A stretch of 64,000 nucleotides of DNA, from NCBI RefSeq assembly GCF_039614715.1, contig NZ_CP154857.1, positions 3,596,001 through 3,660,000 of the forward strand, read 5' to 3'. This stretch comes from Microbacterium sp. AZCO (GTDB taxonomy: Bacteria > Actinomycetota > Actinomycetes > Actinomycetales > Microbacteriaceae). Each line of letters opens with the position of its first letter. Position 1 is the stretch's first letter. A program made the position numbers and the translations under genes. This document shows, one piece after another, positions 26,596-35,642 of the stretch. A model generated the notes under the pieces. That model was given only the letters and a program-made list of their open reading frames with translations, was not told where the DNA came from and ran no database searches.

Positions 26596-27671
26596 GGCTT
26601 CCGCCGAAGTGGGTGCGGCGGGTCGTGATCGCGCCGCTCGTGATCGTGATCGCGCTGCTGCTCGTGCTGACGATCCCGCTGTGGCTGCTCGGCGCGCTGG
26701 GTCTCACTTCCCTTGTGCCTGGACGGTTCCGGCTGCCGCGCGTCCTGTGGCTGATCTCGGTCTACGTCATCTGGGATGCGTCGCTCCTCGTCGTCATGTT
26801 CGGGATGTGGATCGCCTCCGGCTTCGGCTGGAAGATCGACACCCCCGCCTTCCGCCGCGCCCACTACCGCGTCGGGGCGCGCGGGCTCGAGATCCTGTTC
26901 GAGGTCTTCGGCTCGGTGCTTCGGCTCGACATGGTGACGGCGGCGGGCGACGACGAGGATCGGGATGCCGCGCGCGCGGCCTTCGACGCGCTCTTCGAGC
27001 GGGGCACGCCTCTCGTCGTGGCGAGCCGCCACGCCGGCCCCGGCGATTCGTTCATCATCGTGCACACGCTCCTCAACGAGGTCGACCGCATGCCGCGCAT
27101 CGTGCTGAAGTACACGATGCAGTGGGATCCCGCGATCGACGTGCTGCTCAACCGCATCCCGACCCGCTTCATCGTGCCGTCGGGCTTCGGCGGCAAGACC
27201 ACGGGCGGCGGCCACTCCGTGGAGGACAGCCTCCGCGACCTCGCGACGGGCCTCGGTCCCGACGACGCCTTCGTGATCTTCCCCGAGGGCGGCAACATGA
27301 CCTCGACCAGGCGCCGCAGCCGCATCGACCGCCTTCGCGCGGCCGGGCGCACGACGCTCGCCGACCGGGCCGAGTCGATGCTGCACGTCATGCCGCCGCA
27401 GCCCGGCGGGATGTACGCGGCGCTCGACGCATCCCCCGACGCCGACGTCGTCTTCATCGGCCACACGGGCCTCGACCGGCTCATCACGATGGGCGACATC
27501 TGGCGCGACCTGCCGATGGACAAGCGCATCACGATGCACGCCTGGCGCGTGCCCCGCGCCGAGATCCCGGCCGACCGCGACGCGCAGGCCGAGTGGCTCT
27601 TCGGCTGGTTCGAGCGGATCGACGGGTGGATCGCCGAGCGGTCGGCGATCGACGAGGCCGGCACGCGATAA
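26592..27671 (+). CDS. 1-acylglycerol-3-phosphate acyltransferase-like membrane protein
   Basis: 359 residues, GTG start overlapping the patatin stop. Two or three N-terminal helices (VVIAPLVIVIALLLVLTIPL; VLWLISVYVIWDASLLVVMF) precede the acyltransferase domain. SRHAGPGDSF supplies the HX4D catalytic pair (His147, Asp152) and FPEGGN near residue 230 the glycerol-phosphate-binding motif. Both the extended N-terminus and the R for N change before the catalytic His are unlike classical PlsC, so the acyl acceptor may differ. Third gene of the chorismate mutase-patatin unit. Confidence 0.85.
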   Translation: MRLPPKWVRRVVIAPLVIVIALLLVLTIPLWLLGALGLTSLVPGRFRLPRVLWLISVYVIWDASLLVVMFGMWIASGFGWKIDTPAFRRAHYRVGARGLEILFEVFGSVLRLDMVTAAGDDEDRDAARAAFDALFERGTPLVVASRHAGPGDSFIIVHTLLNEVDRMPRIVLKYTMQWDPAIDVLLNRIPTRFIVPSGFGGKTTGGGHSVEDSLRDLATGLGPDDAFVIFPEGGNMTSTRRRSRIDRLRAAGRTTLADRAESMLHVMPPQPGGMYAALDASPDADVVFIGHTGLDRLITMGDIWRDLPMDKRITMHAWRVPRAEIPADRDAQAEWLFGWFERIDGWIAERSAIDEAGTR

Positions 27672-27723
27672 TGCGGACAACCGCGTGGCGTCATGCGCCA
27701 CGGCCTATCGGCATGCCACGGAA

Positions 27724-27737
27724 ATAATGCGCATTAT
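27724..27737. promoter_or_regulatory. LacI-type operator overlapping a promoter
   Basis: ATAATGCGCATTAT, a perfect 14-bp palindrome with a central CpG. It overlaps the candidate -10 (TATCAT, 27735-27740) in front of the second LacI gene, so the product probably represses its own operon. Confidence 0.65.
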
Positions 27738-27740
27738 CAT
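27735..27740 (+). promoter_or_regulatory. Candidate -10 of the LacI/FAD/ABC operon
   Basis: TATCAT, inside the right arm and edge of the palindromic operator; the leader to the GTG at 27810 is about 60 nt. Confidence 0.4.
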
Positions 27741-27809
27741 CTTGGCAACCTGACCAGCTGCCCGCAGACTCTCATCGACACGACGATGTGTCGATCGAGG
27801 AGGATCCGG

Positions 27810-28880
27810 GTGCTGCACCATCGCGTCACACAGGCCGACGTGGCCGCTCTGGCTCGCGTGAGCCAGGCGACGGTCTCGCTCGTGCTCAACGACAGCATCC
27901 CCGTCGGCGTGCGCATCAGCGATGAGACCAAGCAGCGCGTGCTCGACGCCATCCGCATCACGGGCTACATGGCCAACCCGATGGCCCAGCGCCTTGCGGG
28001 CGGTCGCAACCAGATCCTCGGCGTCTTCACGTACGAGGCGACCTTCCCCGGCCGCGGACGCGACTTCTACGGCCCGTTCCTCAACGGCATCGAGCAGGCG
28101 GCCGAGGGGCTGGGCGTCGACATTTTGCTCTTCACCAGCGCCCGTGTCGTCGAGGGTCGACGCCGGCTCACGCGAGAGGGCTGGCACCGGCTGGGTGTGG
28201 CGGATGGATGCCTCCTCCTCGGCCAGCAGGAGGATCAGAGCGAGCTGCAGCACCTGCTCGACACGAACTACCCCTTCGTCTTCGTCGGCCGCCGGCGCAG
28301 CGAGGGGATGCGCCTGCCGTATGTCGGCGCCGACTACGTCTCGGCCACGGCGCGTCAGGTCGAGCGGCTCGTCGTCCGCGGTCACGAGCGCATCGCCTAT
28401 GTGGGCCCGCAGGGACCCGACCAGCCGAGCATCGACCGCGTCGAGGGCTACCGCTCGGCCGTCGAGGCGCACGGCCTGCCCGCGCGGTTCGTCTCCGTCG
28501 ACGACGTCGTAGAGACGGCGCGCGAGATCGTCGAGCGCCGCATCACCGCCGTCCTCGTGGCACCGGAGCTGCATCCCGAGGAGCTCGCCGACGAGCTCGC
28601 GCTGCGCGGCGTCGAGGTGCCGCGCGACCTGTCGATGCTCGTGCTCGGGCAGGCGCACCACGGCAGGCCGGGCGGGCACGCGTGGTCGGGCTTCGTCATC
28701 CCGCGGGAGGAGATGGGCGCCCGGGCCCTCGTGCTCCTCTCCCGCCTCGTCGAGGCGAGCCGCCCGCGCCAGGGATCCGCACCGCGTGAGAGCGTGCCGC
28801 CCGACGACCTGCATCATCTGCTGGACTGCCCCGACATCGAGGGGCAGACGCTCGCGGCGCCGCCGGCGGTGACCCCGTGA
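27810..28880 (+). CDS. LacI family transcriptional regulator of the FAD/ABC operon
   Basis: 356 residues from the GTG at 27810, which has GAGGAGG 6 nt away; in-frame upstream starts (27693, 27786) lack this and would add non-homologous residues. VTQADVAALARVSQATVSLVLN is the LacI helix-turn-helix; the effector domain begins QILGVFTYEATFPG. The C-terminal part departs from the common VPEDVSVVGFDD form (VPRDLSMLVLGQAHHG), so the ligand site may be unusual. Its stop overlaps the FAD oxidoreductase start (GTGA); an operator upstream implies autoregulation of the whole five-gene unit. Confidence 0.9.
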   Translation: MLHHRVTQADVAALARVSQATVSLVLNDSIPVGVRISDETKQRVLDAIRITGYMANPMAQRLAGGRNQILGVFTYEATFPGRGRDFYGPFLNGIEQAAEGLGVDILLFTSARVVEGRRRLTREGWHRLGVADGCLLLGQQEDQSELQHLLDTNYPFVFVGRRRSEGMRLPYVGADYVSATARQVERLVVRGHERIAYVGPQGPDQPSIDRVEGYRSAVEAHGLPARFVSVDDVVETAREIVERRITAVLVAPELHPEELADELALRGVEVPRDLSMLVLGQAHHGRPGGHAWSGFVIPREEMGARALVLLSRLVEASRPRQGSAPRESVPPDDLHHLLDCPDIEGQTLAAPPAVTP

Positions 28881-30499
28881 GCGCGGCGGAGCTGACGTGC
28901 GACGTGCTCGTCGTCGGCGGCGGTCTGGGCGGCGTCGCCGCGGCGCTCGCCGCAGCGGATCGCGGGGCGTCGGTCGTGCTGACCGAGGAGCACCCCTGGC
29001 TGGGCGGGCAGCTCACGTCGCAGGCCGTGCCTCCGGACGAGCACCCCTGGGTCGAGCGGTTCGGCACCACGGCGCGGTACCGGGCGCTGCGCGACGGCAT
29101 CCGGGATGTGTACCGCCGGCGATACCCGCTCACGGATGCCGCGCGCCGGCGCGACGATCTGAATCCCGGCGCGGGGTGGGTGTCGAAGCTGTGCCACGAG
29201 CCGCGCGTCGCGGTCGGCGTGATCGAGGAGATGCTCGCGCCCTTCCGCTCGTCCGGACGGCTGCGGATCCTCCGGCGCGTCCGGCCCATCGCCGCGACGG
29301 CCGAGGGCGAACGCGTGACGTCGGTGACGCTCGGATCGGTCGTCGGCGACGACGACACCGTCGTGACGGCGGCGTTCGTGCTCGACGCCACCGAGACGGG
29401 CGAGGTCCTGCCGCTCGCCGGGGTCGAGTACGTCACGGGGTTCGAGTCGCAGCGCGAGACCGGCGAGCCGAGCGCACCCGCCGACGCGCAGCCCGGCAAC
29501 GTCCAGGCCCTCAGCGTGTGCTTCGTCCTCGAGCATGTCGACGGCGACCACACGATCGACCCGCCGGAGCGCTACGGCTTCTGGCGCGACTACGCCCCCG
29601 AGGCGTGGCAGGGGGCGCGGCTCGTGTCGTGGCAGGCGCCGAACCCCCGCACCCTCGAGCTGGAGAGCCGGAGCTTCACGCCCAACCCCGGCGACGATCC
29701 GCTGCTCGTCGACGCCGACCAGTCCAAGAGCGCCGGCGACGGCGACCTCTGGGTGTTCCGGCGCATCCTCGCGCGAGACCTCTTCGCACCCGGCGCCTAT
29801 GCGAGCGACCTGTGCCTCGTGAACTGGCCGACCATCGACTACTTCCTCCAGCCCGTGCTCGACGCCGATCGCGAGACCGAGGAGGCGGCGTACGCCGACG
29901 CGCGGCAGCTCAGCCTGTCGATGCTCTACTGGATGCAGACCGAGGCGCCCCGGGCCGACGGCGGCACGGGCTTCCCCGGCCTCCGCCTGCGCCCCGACGT
30001 CATGGGCACGAGCGACGGGCTCGCGCAGGCCCCGTACCACCGCGAGTCGCGGCGCATCCGCGCCCTCACCACCGTCACCGAGAACGACGTCTCATACGCC
30101 GTCCGCGGCGAGCGAGGCGCGACGCGCTACGACGACAGCGTCGGTGTGGGCATGTACCGCATCGACCTGCACCCCTCGACGGGCGGCGACACGTACATCG
30201 ACGTCGCCTCCACCCCGTTCGAGATCCCGCTCGGCGCCCTCATCCCGCGCCGGGTCACCAATCTCCTCGCCGCCGGCAAGGACATCGGCACCACCCACAT
30301 CACGAACGGCTGCTACCGCCTGCACCCCGTCGAGTGGAACGTCGGCGAGGCCGCAGGCCACCTCGCCGCGCACTGCCTCGCCACCGGGCGCTCGCCGCAC
30401 GCCGTGCAAGCCGCTCAGGACCTCCTCGAGGACTTCCAGCGCGAGCTCGTCTCCACCGGATTCGAGCTGCGCTGGCCCGCCGAGGCGCACCCCTACTGA
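28877..30499 (+). CDS. FAD-dependent oxidoreductase (FAD_oxidored family)
   Basis: 540 residues, GTG start. The N-terminal DVLVVGGGLGGVAAALAAADRGASVVLTEE is a Rossmann FAD-binding fold, followed by WLGGQLTSQAVPPDE. The C-terminal part closes the site (LLAAGKDIGTTHITNGCYRLHPVEWNVGEAAG). This family (PF12831) is found in carbohydrate-use operons, where members oxidise sugars or derivatives; substrate unknown. No signal peptide, so cytoplasmic. It lies between a LacI regulator and a sugar ABC transporter, so it probably acts on the imported compound. Confidence 0.87.
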   Translation: MSAAELTCDVLVVGGGLGGVAAALAAADRGASVVLTEEHPWLGGQLTSQAVPPDEHPWVERFGTTARYRALRDGIRDVYRRRYPLTDAARRRDDLNPGAGWVSKLCHEPRVAVGVIEEMLAPFRSSGRLRILRRVRPIAATAEGERVTSVTLGSVVGDDDTVVTAAFVLDATETGEVLPLAGVEYVTGFESQRETGEPSAPADAQPGNVQALSVCFVLEHVDGDHTIDPPERYGFWRDYAPEAWQGARLVSWQAPNPRTLELESRSFTPNPGDDPLLVDADQSKSAGDGDLWVFRRILARDLFAPGAYASDLCLVNWPTIDYFLQPVLDADRETEEAAYADARQLSLSMLYWMQTEAPRADGGTGFPGLRLRPDVMGTSDGLAQAPYHRESRRIRALTTVTENDVSYAVRGERGATRYDDSVGVGMYRIDLHPSTGGDTYIDVASTPFEIPLGALIPRRVTNLLAAGKDIGTTHITNGCYRLHPVEWNVGEAAGHLAAHCLATGRSPHAVQAAQDLLEDFQRELVSTGFELRWPAEAHPY

Positions 30500-30534
30500 C
30501 ACGGCATCCCTTGCGATCACAGGAAGGAAAGATC

Positions 30535-31839
30535 ATGCACCACTCCCTCTCGCGACACCGTCGCACAGCACTCGTCGGCATCGCCGCCGTCGCAGCTCTC
30601 CTGCTGGCCGGATGCTCCGGCGGCGCACAGCCCTCCCAGTCGGAGTCGACCGGACCCGTCGACCTCCGCATGACGGTCTGGACCGCCGACGAGACGCAGC
30701 TCGGCGTGTTCCAGAAGATCGCCGACGCGTACGTCGCCGACAACCCCGACAAGGTCTCGAGCGTGACGTTCGAGACGATCCCCTTCGCCGACTACACGAC
30801 CACCCTGACGACGCAGCTCGCCGGCGACAACCCGCCCGACCTGGCCTGGATCCTCGAGAGCTACGCGCCGCAGTTCGTCGCGAGCGGCGCCCTCGTCGAC
30901 GTCAAGCCGACCCTCGAGGGCACCGACGGCTACGAATACGACGACCTGCTCGACAGCTCGCTCGCGCTCTGGCAGAAGGACGACGGCCTCTACGCCTACC
31001 CGTTCTCCAACAGCCCCTTCGGCGTCTTCGTCAACACCGACCAGATCGCCGCGGCGGGTCAGCCGAATCCCGCCGACCTCGTCGCCGAGGGGAAGTGGAC
31101 GTACGACGCGGCCCGTGACATCGCGGCCGCCGCGGCGAAGGCATCCGGCAAGCAGGGCCTCGTCGTACGGGACTTCGACTACAAGGTCTGGGAGAATCTC
31201 GCCACGATCTGGGGAGGATGGGATGCCGAGCCCTGGAGCGAGGACGGGAAGACGTGCGAGTTCACCAAGAAGCCGATGGTGGATGCCATGACCTGGATCC
31301 ACGACGCGATCTTCGATGACGCGGCGATGCCGGGACCGGGGACGACGGCCGACTTCTTCGCCGGCGAGTCGGCCATGACGATCACGCAGATCAGCCGCGC
31401 CTCCGCGCTCGACGGGTCGTTCGGATGGGACCTCGTGCCGCTGCCGTCGGGTCCGGAGGGTCAGCAGAACGTCATCGGGCAGGCCGGGATCGGCGTCTTC
31501 GCCGCGGGCGAGCACCCGCAGGCGGCAGCCGACTTCCTCGCGTACTTCACGAACCCCGAGAACGCCGAGACGCTGGCCGCCTACTTCCCGCCGCCGCGTG
31601 AGTCGCTGCTCAACGCCGAGACGCTCGCCGCCGCGAACCCGAAGCTCAGCGAGGACCAGCTGCAGGCGGTGGTCGTCGACGGGATCCAGGATGCCGAGAC
31701 CAAGCCCTCGCACGTCGAGTTCGCGCGGCTCGAAGACACCGTCCGCGCTTCGCTCGACGCCCTGTGGGTGCCCGACGCCGACGTCAAGGCCGTGCTCGCG
31801 TCGACCTGCGACGCCATCGAGCCGCTCCTGGCGGGCTGA
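30535..31839 (+). CDS. Sugar ABC transporter substrate-binding lipoprotein
   Basis: 434 residues. Signal peptide with lipobox (AALLLAGCSGG) places it on the outer face of the membrane as a lipoprotein. The rest is a family-1 extracellular solute-binding protein (DLRMTVWTADETQ, LVDVKPTLEG, FGVFVNTDQIAAAG). AGGAAGGAAA precedes the ATG. It captures an unknown sugar or oligosaccharide for the two permeases that follow 2 bp and then 11 bp of overlap downstream. No ATPase gene is present; as in other actinobacteria a shared MsiK-type ATPase may serve. Confidence 0.92.
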   Translation: MHHSLSRHRRTALVGIAAVAALLLAGCSGGAQPSQSESTGPVDLRMTVWTADETQLGVFQKIADAYVADNPDKVSSVTFETIPFADYTTTLTTQLAGDNPPDLAWILESYAPQFVASGALVDVKPTLEGTDGYEYDDLLDSSLALWQKDDGLYAYPFSNSPFGVFVNTDQIAAAGQPNPADLVAEGKWTYDAARDIAAAAAKASGKQGLVVRDFDYKVWENLATIWGGWDAEPWSEDGKTCEFTKKPMVDAMTWIHDAIFDDAAMPGPGTTADFFAGESAMTITQISRASALDGSFGWDLVPLPSGPEGQQNVIGQAGIGVFAAGEHPQAAADFLAYFTNPENAETLAAYFPPPRESLLNAETLAAANPKLSEDQLQAVVVDGIQDAETKPSHVEFARLEDTVRASLDALWVPDADVKAVLASTCDAIEPLLAG

Positions 31840-31841
31840 CG

Positions 31842-32777
31842 ATGGCGCAGACGGCCGCGATCGGCACCGGCGTGGGCCGGCGGACCTCTCCCCGCCGGCT
31901 CACCGCCGCGCACCGCGACTGGATCGCGGGGTACGCCATGACGGCGCCCGTCGTGCTGGGCGCGATCGTCTTCGTCGTGCTGCCGCTCGGGGCCGTCTTC
32001 TGGTACTCCCTGCATGACTGGAATGTGCTCGCGAACTCGTTCGTCTTGGCGGGGCTCGACAACTACGAGCGGATGGTCGCGGACCCCGGCCTGCGCTCGT
32101 CTCTGCTCGCGAGCCTGTGGTTCTCCGTCGGGCTCGTCGTGCTCAACATCTCGCTCGCGCTCGCCCTCGCGGTGCTCCTCAACCAGAAGCTCCCGGGCAC
32201 GACCGCCTTCCGCACGATCTTCTTCTCTCCCGTCGTCGTCTCGCTGGTCGCCTGGACGATCGTGTGGGGCTTCCTGCTGCAGGACGACGGCGGCATCAAC
32301 GGGTTCCTGCGACTGCTCGGGATCGACGGCCCCAACTGGCTGCGCACGGGCCCGACCGCGATGCTCGCCGTCATCGTCGTGCAGGTCTTCAAGAACGTCG
32401 GGCTCAACATGATCCTGTTCCTCGCGGCGCTGCAGGGCGTGCCGGAAGACCTCTACGAAGCCGCGCGACTCGACGGCGCCGGTGCGTGGCGGCGCTTCCG
32501 CTCCATCACGGTGCCGCTCATCAGCCCGACGCTGCTGCTCGTCTCGATCCTCACGATCGTCGGCTCGCTCGAGGTGTTCGCGCAGATCGCCGTGCTGACC
32601 GGCGGGGGTCCGGGCAGCTCGACGACGGTGCTCGTGTACTACCTGTTCCAGCAGGCGTTCCGCTTCAACGACTTCGGGTACGCGAGTGCGATCGCCGTGC
32701 TGCTCTTCGGCATCGTGCTCGCCCTGACCCTGCTCCAGTGGCAGACCCGGAAGCGGTGGGTGTTCCATGAGAACTGA
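31842..32777 (+). CDS. Sugar ABC transporter permease (MalF/UgpA type)
   Basis: 311 residues, six helices. The cytoplasmic EAA loop reads EAARLDGAGAWRRFRSITVPLI, the docking site for the ATPase. ATG 2 bp after the binding-protein stop. It forms a heterodimer with the following permease. Confidence 0.92.
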   Translation: MAQTAAIGTGVGRRTSPRRLTAAHRDWIAGYAMTAPVVLGAIVFVVLPLGAVFWYSLHDWNVLANSFVLAGLDNYERMVADPGLRSSLLASLWFSVGLVVLNISLALALAVLLNQKLPGTTAFRTIFFSPVVVSLVAWTIVWGFLLQDDGGINGFLRLLGIDGPNWLRTGPTAMLAVIVVQVFKNVGLNMILFLAALQGVPEDLYEAARLDGAGAWRRFRSITVPLISPTLLLVSILTIVGSLEVFAQIAVLTGGGPGSSTTVLVYYLFQQAFRFNDFGYASAIAVLLFGIVLALTLLQWQTRKRWVFHEN

Positions 32778-33687
32778 GCTCCTCGACAGGACGGCCGACG
32801 TGGACGCCACCCTTGCCGTGCCGGCCGCTCCCGACACGCCGTCGCCCGAGCGCCGCCGGCGCCGCCGCGGTCGCGCGCTGATCATCGCCGTGCTGGCCGT
32901 GCTCAGCGTCCCGTTCGTCTTCCCGACCTGGTGGATGGCGACCTCGAGCCTCAAGCCGATGAGCGAGATCCTCAGCTCGGTGCCGACGCTGTGGCCGCAG
33001 TCGCCGACCTTCGGCGCCTACGTCGACGTCTTCCGGCTGCAGCCGTTCGCACAGCAGTACTGGAACAGCCTGTACATCGCGGTGCTCGTGACGGTCGGGA
33101 CGATCCTCTTCTCCTCGATCGCGGGCTACGCCTTCGCCCGCATCCGCTTCCCCGGCGTGAATCTGCTCTTCCTGCTCGTGCTGACGGGTCTGCTCGTGCC
33201 GAGCGAGGTCACGATCGTCCCGCTCTTCCGCGCCGTCAGCGCGCTCGGGCTCATCGACACGCACTGGCCGCTCATCATCGTGCCGATCTTCGGCGCCCCC
33301 AGCGTGCTCGCGACGTTCATCATGCGGCAGTTCTTCCTCGCGCTGCCGGTGGAGCTCGAAGAGGCCGGCCGCATCGACGGTCTCGGGCGGTGGGGCATCT
33401 TCTGGCGCATCGCCTTCCCCCTCGCGCGTCCGGCGGTCGCGGCCGTCGCGATCTTCACGTTCCTCAAGTCGTGGAACCTGTACCTCGAGCCGATCGTGTA
33501 CCTGTCGAGCAAGAACATGTTCACGCTGCCCCAGGCGCTCACTCAGTACGTGGATGCCTACGGCGGGCCGATGTGGAACGTGCAGCTCGCCGCGACCACC
33601 CTCACCGTCGTGCCGGTGCTCGTGGTCTTCCTGCTCGCGCAGCGGCACTTCGTCGAGGGGCTCGCGCACACGGGGCTCAAGGGCTGA
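32767..33687 (+). CDS. Sugar ABC transporter permease (MalG/UgpE type)
   Basis: 306 residues overlapping the previous gene by 11 bp. A basic N-terminus ([10 protein letters not shown]) precedes six helices; the EAA loop is EEAGRIDGLGRWGIFWRIAFPL. Last gene of the LacI/FAD/ABC operon; a convergent gene begins 17 bp further, with no ATPase gene between. Confidence 0.92.
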   Translation: MRTELLDRTADVDATLAVPAAPDTPSPERRRRRRGRALIIAVLAVLSVPFVFPTWWMATSSLKPMSEILSSVPTLWPQSPTFGAYVDVFRLQPFAQQYWNSLYIAVLVTVGTILFSSIAGYAFARIRFPGVNLLFLLVLTGLLVPSEVTIVPLFRAVSALGLIDTHWPLIIVPIFGAPSVLATFIMRQFFLALPVELEEAGRIDGLGRWGIFWRIAFPLARPAVAAVAIFTFLKSWNLYLEPIVYLSSKNMFTLPQALTQYVDAYGGPMWNVQLAATTLTVVPVLVVFLLAQRHFVEGLAHTGLKG

Positions 33688-33703
33688 GCACCGTCTCCCA
33701 CGC

Positions 33704-34624
33704 TCAGGGGCGGGGCTTGGGTCGGGTGATGCGACCGGGGGCGGTGTCGGCACCGCGGGCGGGGACGGGCCAGGTGCCGTGCGGCGCGCTCGCGCCGGCG
33801 GACGGAGTGGGGGATGCCGGGGGCGCGGCGTCGAGCCGGACCGGTTCGGCCACCGGTAGGGCCTCAGCCGGGGTCGCGCCCGTCGGGCCGGCGGTGAGCT
33901 CGTGCCCGACCTGCTTCTCGAGCACGACGATCGCATCGTCGGAGAGCGAGATGAGCCCGTCGAGCTCTTCGCGCACGCGCTTGTAGGCGAGCTGGCGCTC
34001 GGCGGGTGTCGCCGCCTGGTCGATCGCGACGGTCAGCAGCTGCTTGGCGGTGTCGAGGCGCTTGCGCTCGACGTCGGTGAAGCCGGAGTCCTTGATGCGG
34101 CGGGCGTCGCGCTCGGCGACGTCGAACGCGACCTCGTAGTCGGTCACGGCGTTGCGGTACTCGGAGAGCTGCTCCTTCGAGAGGCGCGCCTTGGCGTTCA
34201 GCGGCCGCAGCCCGTCGGCGACCTTCTTCGCCCGCAGGAACGCGGCGGTGAGCGGCTGCCTCCCGTCGCTCATGGCCGGGTAGGCGATGAGCTTCGCGAC
34301 GTCGAGCTCGTACTCCAGCCAGCGCGCCGTCACGGCGTCGTGCGCCGCGAACAGGCGCTCGAGCTGGCTCGGCGCGGCCGCGACGTCGGTGGCCGGGGCC
34401 ACACCGGGTGCGCCCGCCGCCTGCGGGATGGGACCCGTCACCGGGCGTCCCCGCGCGGCCGCCTGTGCCGCCTTCAGCTCGGCCTTCGCGTGCAGCACCT
34501 CGAGGCGCCGCCTGTGCCGCCGACGCGCGCCACGCTCCCAGGCGCTCCCTATGGAGGCCAGCACGCCGAACAGCGGGAAGACCAGCCACCAGAAGCCCCC
34601 GATGAATTCGAAGACCGGCTGCAC
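33704..34624 (-). CDS. Unknown membrane-anchored protein, paralogue A
   Basis: 306 residues, GTG start 6 nt after a TAGCAT hexamer. One N-terminal helix (FIGGFWWLVFPLFGVLASIG), then a basic stretch (RRRHRRRLEVLH) and an Ala/Lys-rich helical, probably coiled-coil region. The core (residues about 95-180: HDAVTARWLEYELDVAKLIAYP, MSDGR, YRNAVTDYEVAFDVAERDA) is shared with the next gene upstream, as is a WPVPARG tail. I recognise no named domain. Function unknown; possible envelope or cell-surface-stress protein is speculation. Confidence 0.7.
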   Translation of the reverse strand: MQPVFEFIGGFWWLVFPLFGVLASIGSAWERGARRRHRRRLEVLHAKAELKAAQAAARGRPVTGPIPQAAGAPGVAPATDVAAAPSQLERLFAAHDAVTARWLEYELDVAKLIAYPAMSDGRQPLTAAFLRAKKVADGLRPLNAKARLSKEQLSEYRNAVTDYEVAFDVAERDARRIKDSGFTDVERKRLDTAKQLLTVAIDQAATPAERQLAYKRVREELDGLISLSDDAIVVLEKQVGHELTAGPTGATPAEALPVAEPVRLDAAPPASPTPSAGASAPHGTWPVPARGADTAPGRITRPKPRP

Positions 34625-34630
34625 TCTGTC

Positions 34631-34636
34631 ATGCTA
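34631..34636 (-). promoter_or_regulatory. -10 hexamer of paralogue A (leaderless)
   Basis: TAGCAT on the minus strand, 6 nt before the GTG at 34624. Confidence 0.5.
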
Positions 34637-34677
34637 ATCGCGTCGTCAGTCCGTGTACCTGACGGTTTCCTCGGGGA

Positions 34678-35601
34678 TCAGGATGCCGGGCGCTGGGTGC
34701 CCCGCGACGGGACGGGCCACACGGGCTCGTGGTGTGCAGCCGGGGGTGGCGTCGGCGCCTTCTCCGGGCGCGGGGGCGCGGCATCCTGAACCCGGGCAGC
34801 CACCCACGTGGCGTTCTCGGTCGCCCACGCGATGGCCGCCGACGATCGCTCGAGGAACTGCTGAGCCGCCGCCGTCCACGCCGCCGCGGCGGGCTCGGGC
34901 TTCGGCTCGGGCGGCGCCATGCCGGACGCGCGGGCCTCGGCCCACGCGGCACGCTCGGCCGCCTCGAAGGCGTGCCCGAGACGGTCGACCGCGTTGCGGT
35001 ACGCGACGTACTGCACGGGAGTGATGCGGGCGCGCGACGACGCCGGCCGCAGGTCCTGGGCCTCGGCGCGCGCGGTGAGATAGGCGGCGGTGGTCGGCAC
35101 GCGGCCGTCGCTCATGAGCGGGAAGGCGATGAGGCGCGCGGGGTCGGTCTCGTACGCGAGCCATCGCGTCGTGATGGTGTCGTGCACTCCCATCACCTGC
35201 GCGAGCGGGTGGTACTGCGGGTCGCTCGCCGCCGCGAGGCCCGCCCGGGCGGAGCTCACGCGCATGCGCCGCACGCGGACGTTCGCGATCGCGGCGCGCA
35301 GGTCGCGCTGGGCCGACTGCAGGCCACGGCGCGCGGCGGCGACATCGGCGGGAGTGGCACGGGATGCCGCCCGCTCCGCCTGCACGCGGGTGAGCTCGGC
35401 GCGCGCGAGGCGCAGGCTGCTGCGCGTGGACCACTCGTGCGCGCGCGCGTCATGCAGCTCCAGCCGCGCCGCGTCGTACTCCAGCCGTCGCGCGTCGACC
35501 GTTCGCTGATGCCTCAGACCGAGCATGGAAAACACCCCCGCACCGACCGCGATCGGCGCGACCCACCACAACTCTGCGATCGACGCCCACAGCGGATCCA
35601 C
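34678..35601 (-). CDS. Unknown membrane-anchored protein, paralogue B
   Basis: 307 residues, GTG start, again 6 nt after TAGCAT. N-terminal helix (IAELWWVAPIAVGAGVFSMLG), a long Ala/Arg-rich helical region (residues about 40-120, likely coiled coil), then the core shared with paralogue A: VHDTITTRWLAYETDPARLIAFP, MSDGRVPTTAAYL, YRNAVDRLGHAFEAAERAA, and the tail WPVPSRG. Tandem duplication with divergence outside the core is evident. No recognised domain and no catalytic motif visible. Confidence 0.7.
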   Translation of the reverse strand: MDPLWASIAELWWVAPIAVGAGVFSMLGLRHQRTVDARRLEYDAARLELHDARAHEWSTRSSLRLARAELTRVQAERAASRATPADVAAARRGLQSAQRDLRAAIANVRVRRMRVSSARAGLAAASDPQYHPLAQVMGVHDTITTRWLAYETDPARLIAFPLMSDGRVPTTAAYLTARAEAQDLRPASSRARITPVQYVAYRNAVDRLGHAFEAAERAAWAEARASGMAPPEPKPEPAAAAWTAAAQQFLERSSAAIAWATENATWVAARVQDAAPPRPEKAPTPPPAAHHEPVWPVPSRGTQRPAS

Positions 35602-35607
35602 TCGGCC

Positions 35608-35613
35608 ATGCTA
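35608..35613 (-). promoter_or_regulatory. -10 hexamer of paralogue B (leaderless)
   Basis: TAGCAT on the minus strand, 6 nt before the GTG at 35601; identical hexamer and spacing to paralogue A. Confidence 0.5.
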
Positions 35614-35642
35614 ACCCTGCGGACGCGCTCGCGGGCTGGGGA

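Noticed and set aside
27684..27702. CGTGGCG-N5-CGCCACG hairpin after the PlsC-like gene as terminator
   Set aside because: Only a 7-bp stem without T tract; could equally be a protein site. Not listed as a feature.
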